From: Chaunax sp. Z400
Taxonomy: Eukaryota > Chordata > Actinopteri > Lophiiformes > Chaunacidae
Assembly (NCBI GenBank): GCA_037577475.1
Contig: CM075192.1
Coordinates: 5,056,408 to 5,120,407 of the forward strand
Reading direction: 5' to 3'
Length of the DNA: 64,000 bases
Part shown: one piece after another, positions 63,335 through 64,000 of the stretch
Layout: the number at the start of each line of letters is the position of its first letter
Position numbering within the stretch: the stretch's first letter is position 1
Position numbers and translations under genes: made by a program
The notes under the pieces: model-generated
Told to the model about the DNA's origin: nothing
The model's input: only the letters and a program-made list of their open reading frames with translations
The model's database searches: none

Positions 63335-64000
63335 CTAGCTGTACAGACAGACAGATGGTGCCTGGGCAAGTATAGCGTGAAAGCATATGATATCACCCCC
63401 CACTCTAGAGGCCAAACTTGCTGCTTCACACAATGTGTGTGTGTGTGTGTGAGTGTGTGTGTGTGTGTGTTGATTTGGTGCAGCCGTGTGCATGCAGGAG
63501 CAGGCTGCACAGCTGCATGTCCTGATGCATTAATACTGACGCCTCCTCTGGACTGGATGGATGGATGAAGGTTTACTGAGGCAGTCTACAGGCCTGCTGA
63601 TGTCCTAAAGAGCCGATGGAGGTTTCTGAGGTGTTTCAAGACCAGATGATTGTGAAAAGGCTGGAATATTACATAAAGAGACTGTTTGCGTGGATACGGC
63701 TATAATGTTTATTGTACTCATCATCACTACATCCTATGAAAAGACCCAAACCACAACAAATACATCTACCAACAACCATGGTGTCCAATCCTGTTATATT
63801 TTCTACCTGTGTTTGACCAGTGCTGGTCAAACAACCTGTTAAAGACACATGGAGGAGAAACACTGTTGCACTGGGTGACAGGTTCTTTCATTAGCATGAA
63901 CACTCACAATAGAGTTTATTTTGACTCATGTCAGTGGCCCAAATCATAGAAAACCAAATAGAAAACCAAATGTGGATTAATTAATTAATTAAATTAAATT

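Overview
The window reads as nuclear DNA from a teleost fish, probably a percomorph. It has AT-rich introns, unusually many (CA)n/(TG)n microsatellites, tRNA-derived SINEs with fish-type bodies, and degenerate non-autonomous DNA transposons of kinds common in teleosts. There is no bacterial-style gene organisation, and no intact transposase, reverse transcriptase or viral gene was found.

The only protein-coding gene supported with confidence is BCAS3, on the minus strand. Seven consecutive internal exons lie between 58783 and 34765, all with GT/AG boundaries and compatible phases. Read 5'->3' on the minus strand they are 58783-58739, 50380-50256, 50112-49947, 49864-49767, 41648-41548, 35319-35123 and 34862-34765. 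Joined, they give 830 nt, which is 276 whole codons plus one split codon at each end, covering much of the C-terminal third of BCAS3. The N-terminal beta-propeller exons lie beyond position 64000, and the last exons and stop codon lie below position 1 or were not recognised. Almost the whole window is therefore intron.

Region by region: 1-32 kb is probably the giant 3' intron of BCAS3. It holds most of the long CA/TG arrays, a 32-unit 22-bp minisatellite (1441-2144), a 27-unit 10-bp array (17681-17950), an 8-bp-TSD hAT-type element nested in an older repeat (6097-6811) and several other degenerate elements. From 32 to 59 kb are the BCAS3 exons and two SINEs in opposite orientations; long CA arrays are nearly absent here, and several compositionally distinct, exon-like but non-coding blocks occur (about 43.8, 46.6-49.0, 54.4, 55.3, 55.9-56.2 and 56.8-57.1 kb). 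From 59 to 64 kb is upstream intron with more such blocks, a strong G-quadruplex motif, paired hairpins and renewed CA arrays.

In other vertebrates BCAS3 is a large neighbour of TBX2/TBX4, and its introns are expected to carry long-range regulatory elements for those genes. That knowledge makes the exon-like non-coding blocks the most interesting part of the window, but conservation cannot be tested from one sequence. I did not find a clearly novel biological system.
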